From Dryocola sp031988645 (lineage in GTDB: Bacteria > Pseudomonadota > Gammaproteobacteria > Enterobacterales > Enterobacteriaceae): 64,000 nt of DNA. A program made the position numbers and the translations under genes. The notes below the pieces were generated by a model. That model had not been told where the DNA came from and searched no databases. It saw only the letters and a program-made list of their open reading frames with translations. The stretch spans positions 2,666,001 to 2,730,000 of the forward strand of contig NZ_CP150452.1 in NCBI RefSeq assembly GCF_051307045.1. Reading direction: 5' to 3'. This document shows, one piece after another, positions 1-9,147 of this stretch. Each line of letters opens with the position of its first letter. The first letter of the stretch is position 1.

Positions 1-8
1 CAGTCAAG

Positions 9-875
9 ATGAGCAACGGCCATACCCTTCCCCCGAGCCAAACCGCCCTGACTACGACAAAGGTCAAAAACCCAGTCGTTGACGATTTTCAGGCTCTGGA
101 ATTCCACGATCCCAAAACGGGTAACATACTGCGCTATAACCTCTATGTACCGAAGGGGTATGACAGGGAGAAATCCTGGCCGCTGGTACTGTTCATGCAT
201 GATGCCGGCGCGACCAGCGACGTAACACGCACCACCCTGTATCAGGGTCTGGGCGCGGTGGTCTGGGCCAGTCCTGAAGATCAGGCCAGCCGCCCCTGCT
301 TTGTCCTTGCGCCTGAGTATGCGGAAATTATCGCTGACGATGACTCGCGCACCTCCGGCATGCTTGATACCACAATAGATCTGATTCGTGCGCTGTCAGC
401 GCAATACTCTATCGATCGGAACCGTCTCTACGCCACCGGCCAGTCCGGCGGCTGCATGATGTCGATCGCTATGAATATTAAGTATCCGGACTTTTTCGCC
501 GCCTCCTTGCTCGTTGCCGGGCAGTGGGACCCGGCGCTGGTGAAGCCGCTCGCCCGCCAGAAACTGTGGATACTGGTTTCGCAGGACGACAACAAGGCCT
601 GGCCGGGACAAAACGCCATTACCGCCGCCCTGGAAAAAGAGGGCGCGAAAATCAGCCGCGCCACCTGGGATGGAACCTGGTCGCCGCAAGAATTCCAGAC
701 CGCTTTCAATAAGATTGATGCCGAAGGCAGCCCGATCAACTATGTCTCCTTCCGAAAAGGCACCGTAATTCCGCCCAACCAGTCATCAGAAGGCGCCAGC
801 GGCCACCGGAACACCTGGCGTATTGCTTACGGCATCGAACCTGTCCGGGAATGGCTTTTCCGACAGCATGGATAA
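9..875 (+). CDS. alpha/beta-hydrolase esterase (probably 5'-truncated by the window)
   Basis: Serine hydrolase of the PHB-depolymerase/feruloyl-esterase-like alpha/beta-hydrolase group. The nucleophile elbow GQSGG lies near residue 146. A likely catalytic Asp sits in SQDDNKAWPGQ, and a likely catalytic His in GASGHRNTW near residue 266. The MHDAG stretch near residue 66 would form the oxyanion region. The reading frame stays open to the left edge and no ribosome site can be judged, so the ATG at base 9 may be internal. Related proteins often carry an extra N-terminal domain or signal peptide. Substrate unknown; an ester or phenolic ester is a family-level guess. Confidence 0.75.
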   Translation: MSNGHTLPPSQTALTTTKVKNPVVDDFQALEFHDPKTGNILRYNLYVPKGYDREKSWPLVLFMHDAGATSDVTRTTLYQGLGAVVWASPEDQASRPCFVLAPEYAEIIADDDSRTSGMLDTTIDLIRALSAQYSIDRNRLYATGQSGGCMMSIAMNIKYPDFFAASLLVAGQWDPALVKPLARQKLWILVSQDDNKAWPGQNAITAALEKEGAKISRATWDGTWSPQEFQTAFNKIDAEGSPINYVSFRKGTVIPPNQSSEGASGHRNTWRIAYGIEPVREWLFRQHG

Positions 876-1017
876 AAATATCCTGCGCCTCGACAGCCAG
901 ATTGATACGCTGACGCTATGGCGGGCCACTGGTTAACCGGCATACGTAGATAAAAGCCGCGGCATGTATAAGCATGTGGTGGCTTTTGGCTCGGATAATA
1001 CTTTCGCCAGTATTGTT
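868..1017 (+). other. possible gene remnant after the esterase
   Basis: Two short coding-like stretches in different frames follow the esterase. The first starts at the ATG at 868, overlapping the esterase end, and reads MDKNILRLDSQIDTLTLWRATG before a stop. The second, ending at the TAA at 1015-1017, reads AYVDKSRGMYKHVVAFGSDN and a few more residues. They look like the two ends of a small protein that lost its middle, but I do not recognise the family. This is seen in the sequence only and could be chance. Confidence 0.2.
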
Positions 1018-1685
1018 TAAGTGGCGGAATGGATACCACGCAGAACGATTCGTATTCTTTTTTTTATGGTTTCCAGTTGATGCACGCGCCCTTTCGCATC
1101 TAACTGTCGTTCCCCTTCCGTCTCTGATACCCATTTTCTCGGGATAAGGGCGCCAAAAACAATATCCATCAGCATGCCGGCACAAACCCCGGGTTCTTCG
1201 ACGTTAAGCCTTCCTTTTTTATTCTCGCTTTCAAGCCATTCCATCAACAGCTCGCGGGAATGGATAGCTTTGCTTTCATACAGATAATCCGACAGCTCGG
1301 GGAAAAAAACGGCCTCTCTTGTCATCAGTTTAAGAATGGCTTCTCTTTCCACTGCCTCATGTTCACTGCTGTCCAGCCGGAAAATGCGAAACAGCGTTTC
1401 TTCCAGAGACAAACGTTCATCTACCGGACGCGGCAGCGCCATAAAAAGATAACGATGTTCTTTAATAACGGTGGCAAAAATATCCATCTTATTGGCAAAC
1501 ACTTCATAGATTGCACGTTTTGACACTCTTGCCCGGCGGGCGACTTCAGCGGTCGTAGTCTGCGCAAAACCCAGTTCAAGAAAAGCGCTGTAAGCGCCCT
1601 GAATGATAGCTTTCCGTCGCTCTTCATACTCCATAACTTTTGGCCGTCCCCGCCGGGCGGTTATGGAGTTATCTTTTTTGCACAT
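1017..1685 (-). CDS. TetR/AcrR-family transcriptional regulator
   Basis: DNA-binding repressor of about 222 residues. The N-terminal helix-turn-helix reads TTAEVARRARVSKRAIYEVF (about residues 44-63), and a typical all-helical ligand domain follows. I chose the ATG at 1685 because AAAGGAAG lies just upstream; a further start nine codons upstream has no such site. It is divergent from the methyltransferase/ceramidase-like pair, and a perfect 27-bp palindrome lies between them, so autorepression plus control of that pair is likely. The ligand is unknown. Confidence 0.85.
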   Translation of the reverse strand: MCKKDNSITARRGRPKVMEYEERRKAIIQGAYSAFLELGFAQTTTAEVARRARVSKRAIYEVFANKMDIFATVIKEHRYLFMALPRPVDERLSLEETLFRIFRLDSSEHEAVEREAILKLMTREAVFFPELSDYLYESKAIHSRELLMEWLESENKKGRLNVEEPGVCAGMLMDIVFGALIPRKWVSETEGERQLDAKGRVHQLETIKKRIRIVLRGIHSAT

Positions 1686-1713
1686 AGCGCTTCCTTTGAA
1701 TGTAACAGCCAAC

Positions 1714-1740
1714 TTTATGGTACTTGACTGGTACCATAAA
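1714..1740. promoter_or_regulatory. TetR operator, perfect inverted repeat
   Basis: Arms TTTATGGTAC and GTACCATAAA are exact reverse complements (10 of 10) separated by the 7-base spacer TTGACTG. The site lies 28 bases upstream of the regulator start and 90 bases before the methyltransferase. The spacer resembles a -35 hexamer, so a bound dimer would cover a promoter. Binding by the adjacent TetR is inferred. Confidence 0.75.
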
Positions 1741-1830
1741 ATGGATAACTATGATTATCAACGTCCACCGACAGCCACGCCAGTCGCAGTATGGCATTAA
1801 TCCCACTGCCGATTAGCCGTAAGGATAACC

Positions 1831-2478
1831 ATGAGCCATAAAAACACAGCGCCCTCTCCCATTCGCGATCCGCAAATATTACAGGTGCTGGAACGCATGA
1901 ATGCGGAGCGTAAACGTCCCTCTGCGGAAGCGTTTAGCGGGCCTGACGCCCACGATCCTGAAAAATTTGCCGATTATGGTTTCTCTATTCATCCGGAACA
2001 AGGGGATCTGATTTACCTGCTCTGCCGGGCGATGAACGCCACACGCGTTATTGATTTTGCCACATCAGTCGGCATGTCAGCCGTTTATTTTGCCGCCGCC
2101 ATGCGGGACAACGGCGGTGGACAGGTTATTGGCGCCGAGCTGGTTGCCGCCAAGGCGCAAACCGCCCGTCATAATCTGACGGATGCCGGGCTGTCGGACT
2201 ATGTCGACATCCGCATCGGTGATGCGCGGGAGACGCTGAAGGACGCCGGCGGGCCTGTCGATTTTGCGCTGATTGACGGCTGGCCGCTGGCTGAAGGACC
2301 GACCCTTGCGCGTCAGATCGTTGAAATTGTGGCTCCTCAGCTACGTATCGGCGGATATATACTGAATGACAATGCAGAACCCGATTTTCTTACATGGATC
2401 CGTGATCCGATGAACGGATTTATTTCAGTGACGCTTCCTGTTAAGCGAGGAACGGAACTGGCAGTGAAAATCAGGTAA
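1831..2478 (+). CDS. class I SAM-dependent O-methyltransferase-like protein
   Basis: A 215-residue protein with the Rossmann methyltransferase pattern: a SAM-binding strand and loop VIDFATSVGMSAVYFA near residues 72-87, an acidic residue at the end of strand 2 in VIGAELVAAKAQTA, and IRIGDARETL followed by FALIDGW, as in catechol-type and bacterial O-methyltransferases. It is translated from an AAGGATAACC leader. Five bases separate it from the downstream ceramidase-like gene, so they form one operon facing the TetR gene. The methyl acceptor is unknown. Confidence 0.75.
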   Translation: MSHKNTAPSPIRDPQILQVLERMNAERKRPSAEAFSGPDAHDPEKFADYGFSIHPEQGDLIYLLCRAMNATRVIDFATSVGMSAVYFAAAMRDNGGGQVIGAELVAAKAQTARHNLTDAGLSDYVDIRIGDARETLKDAGGPVDFALIDGWPLAEGPTLARQIVEIVAPQLRIGGYILNDNAEPDFLTWIRDPMNGFISVTLPVKRGTELAVKIR

Positions 2479-2483
2479 CTAAT

Positions 2484-3866
2484 ATGCAGTCACGACGCGC
2501 TTTTATATTGTCTGCTCTTGGGGCAGCGGCAGCGGCATGCTTTACCCGGACTGCCTGTGGTCTGGAAAAATCCGGGGCTTCATTCAGGGCAGGAGCAGGA
2601 AAAGCATGGGTAACTTTTGCGGGGCTGAATTGGCCGGTTGATGGTTTTTCCGGTCAGCATGACCCTCTGGGGGTGCGCGTACTTTTGCTGGAATTCGCCC
2701 GGACCAGATTTTGTATCGTGGTGGTTGATCTCACCTCTTTGTCCGAAGAAATAATTAACGGCATGAAGAGGCTCATCCATGAAAAAACCCACGCCCCACT
2801 GGAAAATATTCTGCTTTGCGCCAGCCATACCTTCTGCGCCCCCCATATATTCCCGGACGGGCATACACCGCCAGGCACCGACAAACGTCAGAACCAGCAA
2901 ATGCTTAACCGCTTTGAAACGGCTCTTTTAACCGCAGTTACCCAGGCGACAGTGCGGTTACAGCCTGCCCGGATCGGCTTTGGTTCAGGATCCTGTCGGG
3001 TAAATATCAATCGCGACCAGCCCGGCGAAAATGGCTGGTGGCTGGGTATGAATGAAGATGGTTTTGCCGATCCCTTTGTGGGGGTTATCAGGATCGATAA
3101 TCAGCATGGCCAACCGCTGGCGGCATTGTTTAACTACGCCGTGCAGTCTTCTGTCACCGAGGATTTTCAGGAGTCAAACGGAGGCAAACAGATTTCCGCA
3201 GATCTGGCGGGGGCCGCGGCGCGTTACATCGAGGAACATGCTGCTGTCGATGCTGTCGATATGGTGGCTTTATTTCTGGTGGGTGCGGCAGGCGATCAGG
3301 CCCCGCTCTTTCAGGCAGTACAAACGGTGGTGGATGACACAGGGACAGTCTCCCGCATCAGCAGTTCTGCGCACGCGTTTGAGATGTTGAATCTGCTTGC
3401 TACAGGCCTCGGAGAGGCGGTTGCTCAGATTCTGAAGACAATCAGGACTTCAACGCCTGCCGTGTTGACTATCAGGCGCCAGCGGATAACCGTTCCGGCA
3501 TTAACCTTCTCCCCCCAAAACGCTCCGCAAGGGCCGGTGAAAACTTTCCGTTATCAACCTGCGGGGAACAGCGAAGTTCCGGTAACGGTGATGCAGCTGG
3601 GAAATATCATCTGGATAGGATTACAGGCTGAACTCTCAGCCATCACCGCTGCCCGAATCCGTGAACTGTCGCCATTTCGTCATACTTTTGTCTCAACCAT
3701 GGTGGATGGCGCAGCTAAATATATGCCGGATGAACAAAGTTATGACCGGTTCACCTATGAGGCCAGAAGTTCGCCGTTTGCCCGTGGCGCCGCTGAACTC
3801 GTTGCCGCGACCCTCATTAAGCAGTTAGAAAAATTACATGCAGAAACCGGAGAAAAGCGGGCGTAA
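2484..3866 (+). CDS. Tat-exported neutral/alkaline ceramidase-like protein
   Basis: A 460-residue protein. The N-terminus QSRRAFILSALGAAAAA is a twin-arginine-type signal followed by a probable cleavage region near residues 24-28, so the protein should be folded before export. The body has features of the neutral/alkaline non-lysosomal ceramidase N-terminal domain: RAGAGKAWVTF at the start, then a CASHTFCAPH stretch near residue 114 matching the metal-binding AxHTHxGP-type motif with some changes. The usual family is longer (about 650 residues), so the C-terminal domain may be missing. True substrate unknown; ceramide hydrolysis is not established. Second gene of the methyltransferase operon. 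Confidence 0.6.
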   Translation: MQSRRAFILSALGAAAAACFTRTACGLEKSGASFRAGAGKAWVTFAGLNWPVDGFSGQHDPLGVRVLLLEFARTRFCIVVVDLTSLSEEIINGMKRLIHEKTHAPLENILLCASHTFCAPHIFPDGHTPPGTDKRQNQQMLNRFETALLTAVTQATVRLQPARIGFGSGSCRVNINRDQPGENGWWLGMNEDGFADPFVGVIRIDNQHGQPLAALFNYAVQSSVTEDFQESNGGKQISADLAGAAARYIEEHAAVDAVDMVALFLVGAAGDQAPLFQAVQTVVDDTGTVSRISSSAHAFEMLNLLATGLGEAVAQILKTIRTSTPAVLTIRRQRITVPALTFSPQNAPQGPVKTFRYQPAGNSEVPVTVMQLGNIIWIGLQAELSAITAARIRELSPFRHTFVSTMVDGAAKYMPDEQSYDRFTYEARSSPFARGAAELVAATLIKQLEKLHAETGEKRA

Positions 3867-4048
3867 CGGGATTCTGACAGGTTTCCCGACGCAGCCGCTT
3901 ATGGCATACCGGGAACCCACATCTTCATTACCGGGTATCTCATGTAATTCTGTCATACAGAATCAGAGATGCCCTTCCGTTCTCCCTCGTCCATGACATA
4001 CTAGCTTTACCCGCATCGCCACCGGCATGCCCGGCAGAAGGAGAAATA

Positions 4049-5510
4049 ATGAACAATGACGCTACCCGCCAGGGGCTAACGCCCGAGCAGGCGCTTGATA
4101 AGCTCGAATCCCTTTTTGATGATGCAGTGAACGCGCTGCGTGACGCCATCGCCAGCTACGCGCGGGATGGCTCGTTACCCGACACCCTTGCCCGGTCGTC
4201 AGGGCTGTTCGTGTACCCCGAACTGCGCGTCAGCTGGGACGGCGGCGCAAGGACGCCGAAGAAAACCAGGGCCTACGCCCGCTTTACCCACGCCGGCAGC
4301 TACACCACAACCATCACCCGCCCTTCGCTCTTCCGCGCTTATCTCACCGAACAGCTTTCCCTGCTGTATGAAGATTACGGCGCCCGCATTGAGGTTGGCC
4401 CATCGCAGCATGAAATCCCCTATCCGTACGTTATCGACGGTTCCAGCCTGTCGCTGGATCGCTCAATGAGCGCGGATCTGGCCCGCCACTTCCCCACCAC
4501 CGAACTGGCGCAAATCGGCGACGAAACGGCGGACGGCCTGTTCCATCCCACGGAGTTTTATCCGCTCTCCCATTTTGACGCGCGCCGGGTGGACTTCTCG
4601 CTGGCGCGCCTGCGGCACTATACCGGCACCCCGGTGGAGCACTTCCAGTCGTTCGTCCTGTTTACCAACTACACCCGCTATGTGGATGAGTTCGTGCGCT
4701 GGGGATGTCAGCAAATCCTCGATCCGGAAAGCCCCTACGTGGCGCTTTCCTGCGCCGGCGGAGCCTGGCTGACCGCCGATACGGAGGCGCCGGAAGAGGC
4801 GATTTCCGATCTGGCATGGAAGAAACACCAGATGCCGGCCTGGCACTTAATCGATGCCCAGGGCTGCGGTATTACGCTGATTAACATCGGCGTCGGGCCG
4901 TCGAACGCCAAAACCATCTGCGACCACCTGGCCGTGCTGCGCCCGGACGCCTGGCTGATGATCGGCCACTGCGGCGGGCTGCGCGAAAGCCAGTCCATCG
5001 GCGATTATGTGCTGGCGCATGCCTACCTGCGCGACGATCACGTGCTGGATGCCGTACTGCCGCCGGATATTCCTATTCCAAGCATCGCCGAAGTGCAGCG
5101 CGCCCTTTACGACGCCACCAAGCTGGTGAGCGGCATGCCGGGCGAAGAGGTGAAGCAGCGTCTGCGTACCGGCACGGTGGTCACCACGGACGACAGAAAC
5201 TGGGAGCTGCGCTATTCCGCTTCGGCGCTGCGCTTTAACCTGAGCCGCGCGGTCGCTATCGATATGGAAAGCGCGACCATTGCCGCTCAGGGTTACCGCT
5301 TCCGCGTGCCGTACGGCACGCTGTTGTGCGTTTCGGATAAGCCTCTGCACGGCGAGATCAAGCTGCCGGGACAGGCCAACCGCTTCTATGAAGGGGCGAT
5401 TTCCGAGCACCTGCAAATCGGCATCTGCGCCATTGATTTGCTGCGGGGCCGAAGGCGAGAAGCTGCATTCGCGCAAGCTGCGGACCTTTAATGAACCGCC
5501 TTTCCGTTAA
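4049..5510 (+). CDS. amn: AMP nucleosidase (apparent frameshift near the 3' end)
   Basis: Cytoplasmic enzyme splitting AMP into adenine and ribose 5-phosphate. It is recognised by near-identity to E. coli Amn: an N-terminal AMN domain (about residues 1-170) and a nucleosidase domain with GHCGGLRESQSIGDY and IDMESATIAAQGYRF. The ATG at 4049 follows AGAAGGAGAAATA. As read, the frame runs to 5491 with a nonsense tail. One base too many in the G run at 5445-5448 (GGGGCC) explains it: removing it restores the conserved ending HSRKLRTFNEPPFR and a 486-residue protein, against about 484 in E. coli. Likely a sequence error rather than a null allele. Confidence 0.93.
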
Positions 5511-5533
5511 CGTCGGCATGGCTGGCTAACGCG

Positions 5534-5563
5534 CAAAGGGCCGTAAAAAAACGGCCCTTTTTA
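5534..5563 (+). terminator. terminator of amn
   Basis: AAAGGGCCGT and ACGGCCCTTT form a 10-bp stem with an A-rich loop, followed by more T. The A/T flanks would let it work in both directions. Confidence 0.85.
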
Positions 5564-5613
5564 AGGATTTGCTGCAAAAATCCGCAATCAAACGCAATTA
5601 GCCAAAACAGCCT

Positions 5614-5642
5614 TTGACAACCCAGGTGCGCCTCGTTACTAT
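5614..5642 (+). promoter_or_regulatory. tRNA-Asn promoter
   Basis: A perfect -35 TTGACA (5614-5619), a 17-base spacer and -10 TACTAT (5637-5642), followed by GCGCCCCG. That G+C-rich discriminator is typical of stringently controlled stable-RNA promoters. Confidence 0.8.
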
Positions 5643-5660
5643 GCGCCCCGTTCACACGAT

Positions 5661-5736
5661 TCCTCTGTAGTTCAGTCGGTAGAACGGCGGACTGTTAATC
5701 CGTATGTCACTGGTTCGAGTCCAGTCAGAGGAGCCA
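5661..5736 (+). tRNA. tRNA-Asn (GTT anticodon)
   Basis: A 76-base gene with encoded CCA end. The acceptor stem TCCTCTG pairs with CAGAGGA; anticodon GTT sits in ACTGTTAAT; the T loop is GGTTCGAGTCC. It is identical over its length to the tRNA at 30390-30465. In enterobacteria asn tRNA genes are classic integration sites (for example for the high-pathogenicity island), and an integrase-like remnant lies 160 bases downstream. Confidence 0.97.
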
Positions 5737-5896
5737 AATTTCTGTTTTTATGCCGCTTTGCGAATCCCTGTATGGTTTTGATTCAATAAGTTAGCGTGAA
5801 AAATCTTCCCGATGCATTTTGATTTTACCCTCCGCATCGGGAAAAATGGGTCGTCAAAGCCGGGGTCAGGTTGGTTCGATACTCGAGTGCCCCCCT

Positions 5897-6070
5897 ATGC
5901 CCCTTACCGATACGAAACTCCACAGCCTTAAGCCTTCTGATAAACCCTTTAAAGTTTCCGAACCCGGCGGCTTCCGTCACGGGTGTCTCGATGGACAAGA
6001 ACCGCCCCCGTTGAATCAGGTACAGTCCGCGGTAACAGCCCAACATTCTAGTGTACCAGCAAATCATTGA
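5897..6070 (+). pseudogene. N-terminal remnant of a P4-type tyrosine integrase
   Basis: The reading frame from the ATG at 5897 begins MPLTDTKLHSLKPSDKPFKV then SEPGGF, closely resembling the start of P4-family integrases (M-x-LTDTK-x-x-x-LKP, KV-x-D-x-GGL). After about 26 residues the similarity ends and the frame runs on without recognisable sequence to a stop overlapping the ABC ATPase gene end. Its place downstream of a tRNA-Asn fits a vanished genomic island whose integrase was deleted. Nothing catalytic remains. Confidence 0.6.
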
Positions 6071-6785
6071 GAAAACGCCTCGCGCGTGGATGCTGCGGCG
6101 CGGTGAAGAATTTATCCGGTTCGGCCTTTTCCAGTATTTGCCCCTGATCCATAAACCAGATCGTATCGGCGACGTCGCGGGCAAAATTCATTTCATGGGT
6201 GACGCACATCATGGTCATTCCTTCCTGCGCCAGCCCGCGCATCACGCTCAGCACCTCGCCGACCATCTCCGGATCGAGTGCGGAAGTCGGTTCATCAAAC
6301 AACATGACCGGCGGCTTCATCGCCAGCGCCCGGGCGATAGCCACCCGCTGCTGCTGGCCGCCGGAAAGCTGCGCCGGGTAAACGTCGGCCTTGTGCGACA
6401 GCCCCACCCGCTCCAGCAGCTCTCCGGCATGGCTTCGGGCTTCAGAGCGCTTCACGCCGAGCACTTTCACCGGCGACATCATAATATTCTCCAACACCGA
6501 AACGTGCGGAAACAGGTTAAAACTCTGGAAGACGAAGCCGATTCGCGTTCGCAGCTGGTTCAGCCGGGTGCTTGAGCCATGAATATCGACGCCGTCAAAC
6601 AGGATCTGTCCCTGTTCGATGGGTTCAAGACGGTTGACCGTCCGGATTAGCGTCGATTTCCCGGATCCGGAAGGGCCGCACACCACCACCACTTCACCGC
6701 TTTTGATTTCGGCGCTTACGTCGGTCAGGGCCTGATATTCCCCGTACCATTTATTCACCTGATTGAACAGAATCATCGGTCGCAT
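6048..6785 (-). CDS. polar amino-acid ABC transporter, ATP-binding protein
   Basis: ATPase of the GlnQ/HisP type (245 residues) that powers import by the two adjacent permeases at the inner membrane. It shows Walker A GPSGSGKST (about residues 39-47), signature LSGGQQQR, Walker B VMLFDEPTSALDPE and the switch His in VTHEM. AAGGAG stands just before the ATG at 6785. It is the last gene of a unit with permeases and an SDR. The matching binding protein is probably the one encoded about 8 kb away beside pxpB. Confidence 0.9.
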   Translation of the reverse strand: MRPMILFNQVNKWYGEYQALTDVSAEIKSGEVVVVCGPSGSGKSTLIRTVNRLEPIEQGQILFDGVDIHGSSTRLNQLRTRIGFVFQSFNLFPHVSVLENIMMSPVKVLGVKRSEARSHAGELLERVGLSHKADVYPAQLSGGQQQRVAIARALAMKPPVMLFDEPTSALDPEMVGEVLSVMRGLAQEGMTMMCVTHEMNFARDVADTIWFMDQGQILEKAEPDKFFTAPQHPRARRFLNDLLVH

Positions 6786-6794
6786 GGTTGCTCC

Positions 6795-7557
6795 TTATTG
6801 AGTTTGTGATGGCGACGGGTCGAGGACCAGCGGCGTGATCGGCTTTCCCGTAGCGGACTGCGCGCCTTGCCTCCTGCTGGCGATACGCAGCTCCAGGCGA
6901 TTGGCCAGCCATGTCAGGCTAAAGTTAATGATGTAATAGCTCAGCGCCACGATGGCAAAGACCTGGAACGGTTTCGTCAGCAGTTGGTTACTGACCTGGT
7001 TGGGCCGCATAGGTCAGTTCCGGCACGTTAATTACGTAGCCGAGGGTGCTATCTTTGATAATCGACACCAGCTGGCTTACCAGACTCGGCAGCGTGTTGT
7101 ACAACGCCTGCGGCAGAATCACCAGGCGCAGCGCCCGGAGATGTCCCATCCCCATTGCGCGGGAAGCTTCATATTGACCCGATGGCAGCGCCTGGATCCC
7201 GCCGCGCACTATTTCAGCGATATAGGTGCTCTCGTAGACGATCAGCGTACACAGCATGGTGCTAAAGCCGCTGATGTTGTGGCCAATCAGCAGCGGCACG
7301 CAGAAATAGGTCCAGAACACTACCATCATCAGCGGAATACCGCGCAGCAGATAGATCCAGCAGGTTACCGGCCAACTCAGCCAGCGCCACGGCGAGATAC
7401 GGGCGAGGCACAACAACACGCCGACCGGAAAAGCGAACAGCACCGCCAGCAGCGATACCAGTAAGGTACACAGCACGCCGCCCAGCGGACCGTCAGGATA
7501 CTGCCCCATCAGCAACAGCAGGCCGTTATCATGCAGAATGGTGAAAAAATCAGACAT
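6795..7557 (-). CDS. polar amino-acid ABC transporter permease (apparent frameshift)
   Basis: HisM/GlnP-type inner-membrane permease of about 253 residues after restoration. The N-terminal part has several membrane helices and the EAA loop (EASRAMGMGHLRALRLVILPQAL). The frame breaks after VPELTYAAQ at a GGGCC run (7002-7006 on the + strand). Dropping one base joins it to VSNQLLTKPFQVFAIVALSY and the last helix. Six bases separate it from the upstream permease. Likely pairs with that permease as a heterodimer. Confidence 0.82.
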
Positions 7558-7562
7558 ACAGA

Positions 7563-8258
7563 TTACCTCGCATACGCGCGCTGAAAGCGACGGGCCAACA
7601 GCGCTCCCATTCCCATCAGCAGCAAAGAGAAGGCCAGATAGCCTACCGTCGCTACCGTATAAGCTTCGAAGGTGCGGAAGGTCTGGTTTTCAATATCGCG
7701 CGTAACGTAAGTCAGCTCGGCGACGCCAATGACCATGGCAAGGCTGGTATTTTTAAACAGCAGCACGGTGTGGTTAATCACCGACGGCAGCGCGTTACGG
7801 ATCCCTTGCGGTAGAATCACCAACCGCATGGCGCGCAAATACCCCATTCCCAGCGCCCTCGCCGCTTCATTCTGCCCATCGGGGATGGCGCGCAGGCCGC
7901 TGCGGATATCTTCAGAGAAGTAGGCTGCCTGGCACAGCCCCAGCGCGATCAGCGAGAACAGAAACTCCGCATTCATCTCGTTAACCCACATCTGCAGCGA
8001 CTCGGGCAGCAGCGTCGGAATCGCGAAATACCACATCATCAGCTGAATAAGCGTCGGTACGTTGCGGTGGTAGGACACGTACGCCGCCACCAGCAGCTGC
8101 GCGAAGCGCTTGTTGCTCAGGCGGATCATCACCAGCACCAGCGCAATAAACATGGCCAGCAGCCATGCACCCAACGCCAGCTCCAGAGTGACGACGCTGC
8201 CATCAATGATCGTCTGGCCGTAGTGGCCAGTCATCACGTTACTGAAGTCGAGTGCCAT
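7563..8258 (-). CDS. polar amino-acid ABC transporter permease
   Basis: A 231-residue inner-membrane permease of the HisQ/GlnP family with about five membrane helices and a complete EAA loop, EAARALGMGYLRAMRLVILP (about residues 130-149), which docks on the ATPase. Encoded between the SDR and the second permease in one transcriptional direction. Given the neighbouring oxoprolinase genes the cargo may be 5-oxoproline or glutamate; this is inferred from context only. Confidence 0.88.
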   Translation of the reverse strand: MALDFSNVMTGHYGQTIIDGSVVTLELALGAWLLAMFIALVLVMIRLSNKRFAQLLVAAYVSYHRNVPTLIQLMMWYFAIPTLLPESLQMWVNEMNAEFLFSLIALGLCQAAYFSEDIRSGLRAIPDGQNEAARALGMGYLRAMRLVILPQGIRNALPSVINHTVLLFKNTSLAMVIGVAELTYVTRDIENQTFRTFEAYTVATVGYLAFSLLLMGMGALLARRFQRAYAR

Positions 8259-8281
8259 ATATCCTCCTCGTTTGCCGCCAT

Positions 8282-9034
8282 TCAGGACTCGCGGTCGCCG
8301 GGACGCATCGTGGATAGCCCACCGGGTACCTGCAGCGTCGGGGTGATCTCAATATTGCCGATGTTGACCGCCACCGGCGCGGCGAGCGCAAAGGCCACGC
8401 AGTCGGCGATGTCTTTTGCTTCCGGCAGCTCGAAACCATCGATAAAGCGACGGCGCGCCTCTTCGTGATCGCCGGAAACATTACCGAAAATCTCCGTCGC
8501 CACCCGACCCGGGCAAATTTCGGTAATTCGCACCCGCTTGCCGTAGCAATCGACGCGCAGCTGGCGCGACAGAGCGTGCACCCCCGCTTTGGTGGCGTGA
8601 TAGATGGAGTTGCCGTTGAAGTTATAAATCGCGGCGATGGAGGTAATATTAATGACGTGGCCGCAGTCGCGCGCCACCATTCCCGGTACCAGCAGACGAC
8701 ACAGGTGCAGCACGGCACGCAGATTGACGTCCAGCTGGATGTTGATCCAGTCGGCCTCGGCATCGAGAATCGATCCCGGATGGGAAACGCCGGCGTTGTT
8801 CACCAGAATATCGACCTGCAGATCGCAGCACAGCGCGTTCAGCGCCGACAGATCGCCGACGTCGACGGCGTGGGGAATGCAGCCGGTTCTGTCCGCCAGG
8901 GCGGCCAGCTGTTCATGACGACGCGCTACCGCGTGGACCACAATCCCTTCCTGACAAAGGCGTTCGACAATCGCTTCACCCATCCCGGCGGAAGCGCCGG
9001 TTACCAGGGCCACCTTATAATCTGAAAATGGCAT
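8282..9034 (-). CDS. SDR-family oxidoreductase (YdfG-like)
   Basis: A 250-residue classical short-chain dehydrogenase. Cofactor motif TGASAGMGEAI is near residue 13, NNAG near residue 83, and catalytic Ser/Tyr/Lys in NITSIAAIYNFNGNSIYHATKAG. It resembles the YdfG 3-hydroxy acid dehydrogenase group, which acts on serine and 3-hydroxy acids, so oxidation of a hydroxy acid or amino acid is plausible. It is upstream of the amino-acid ABC genes on the same strand, 24 bases away, so probably co-transcribed. Confidence 0.82.
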   Translation of the reverse strand: MPFSDYKVALVTGASAGMGEAIVERLCQEGIVVHAVARRHEQLAALADRTGCIPHAVDVGDLSALNALCCDLQVDILVNNAGVSHPGSILDAEADWINIQLDVNLRAVLHLCRLLVPGMVARDCGHVINITSIAAIYNFNGNSIYHATKAGVHALSRQLRVDCYGKRVRITEICPGRVATEIFGNVSGDHEEARRRFIDGFELPEAKDIADCVAFALAAPVAVNIGNIEITPTLQVPGGLSTMRPGDRES

Positions 9035-9147
9035 ATGTGTCTCTCCTGTTGCGGCAGACCGATCTGCCTTTGACGTTGTTTTTCTGACTGTATGCAGTTA
9101 TGCCCAACGGGGATAAGACATAAATAGTTTGGCCCGATAAGGGGCCC

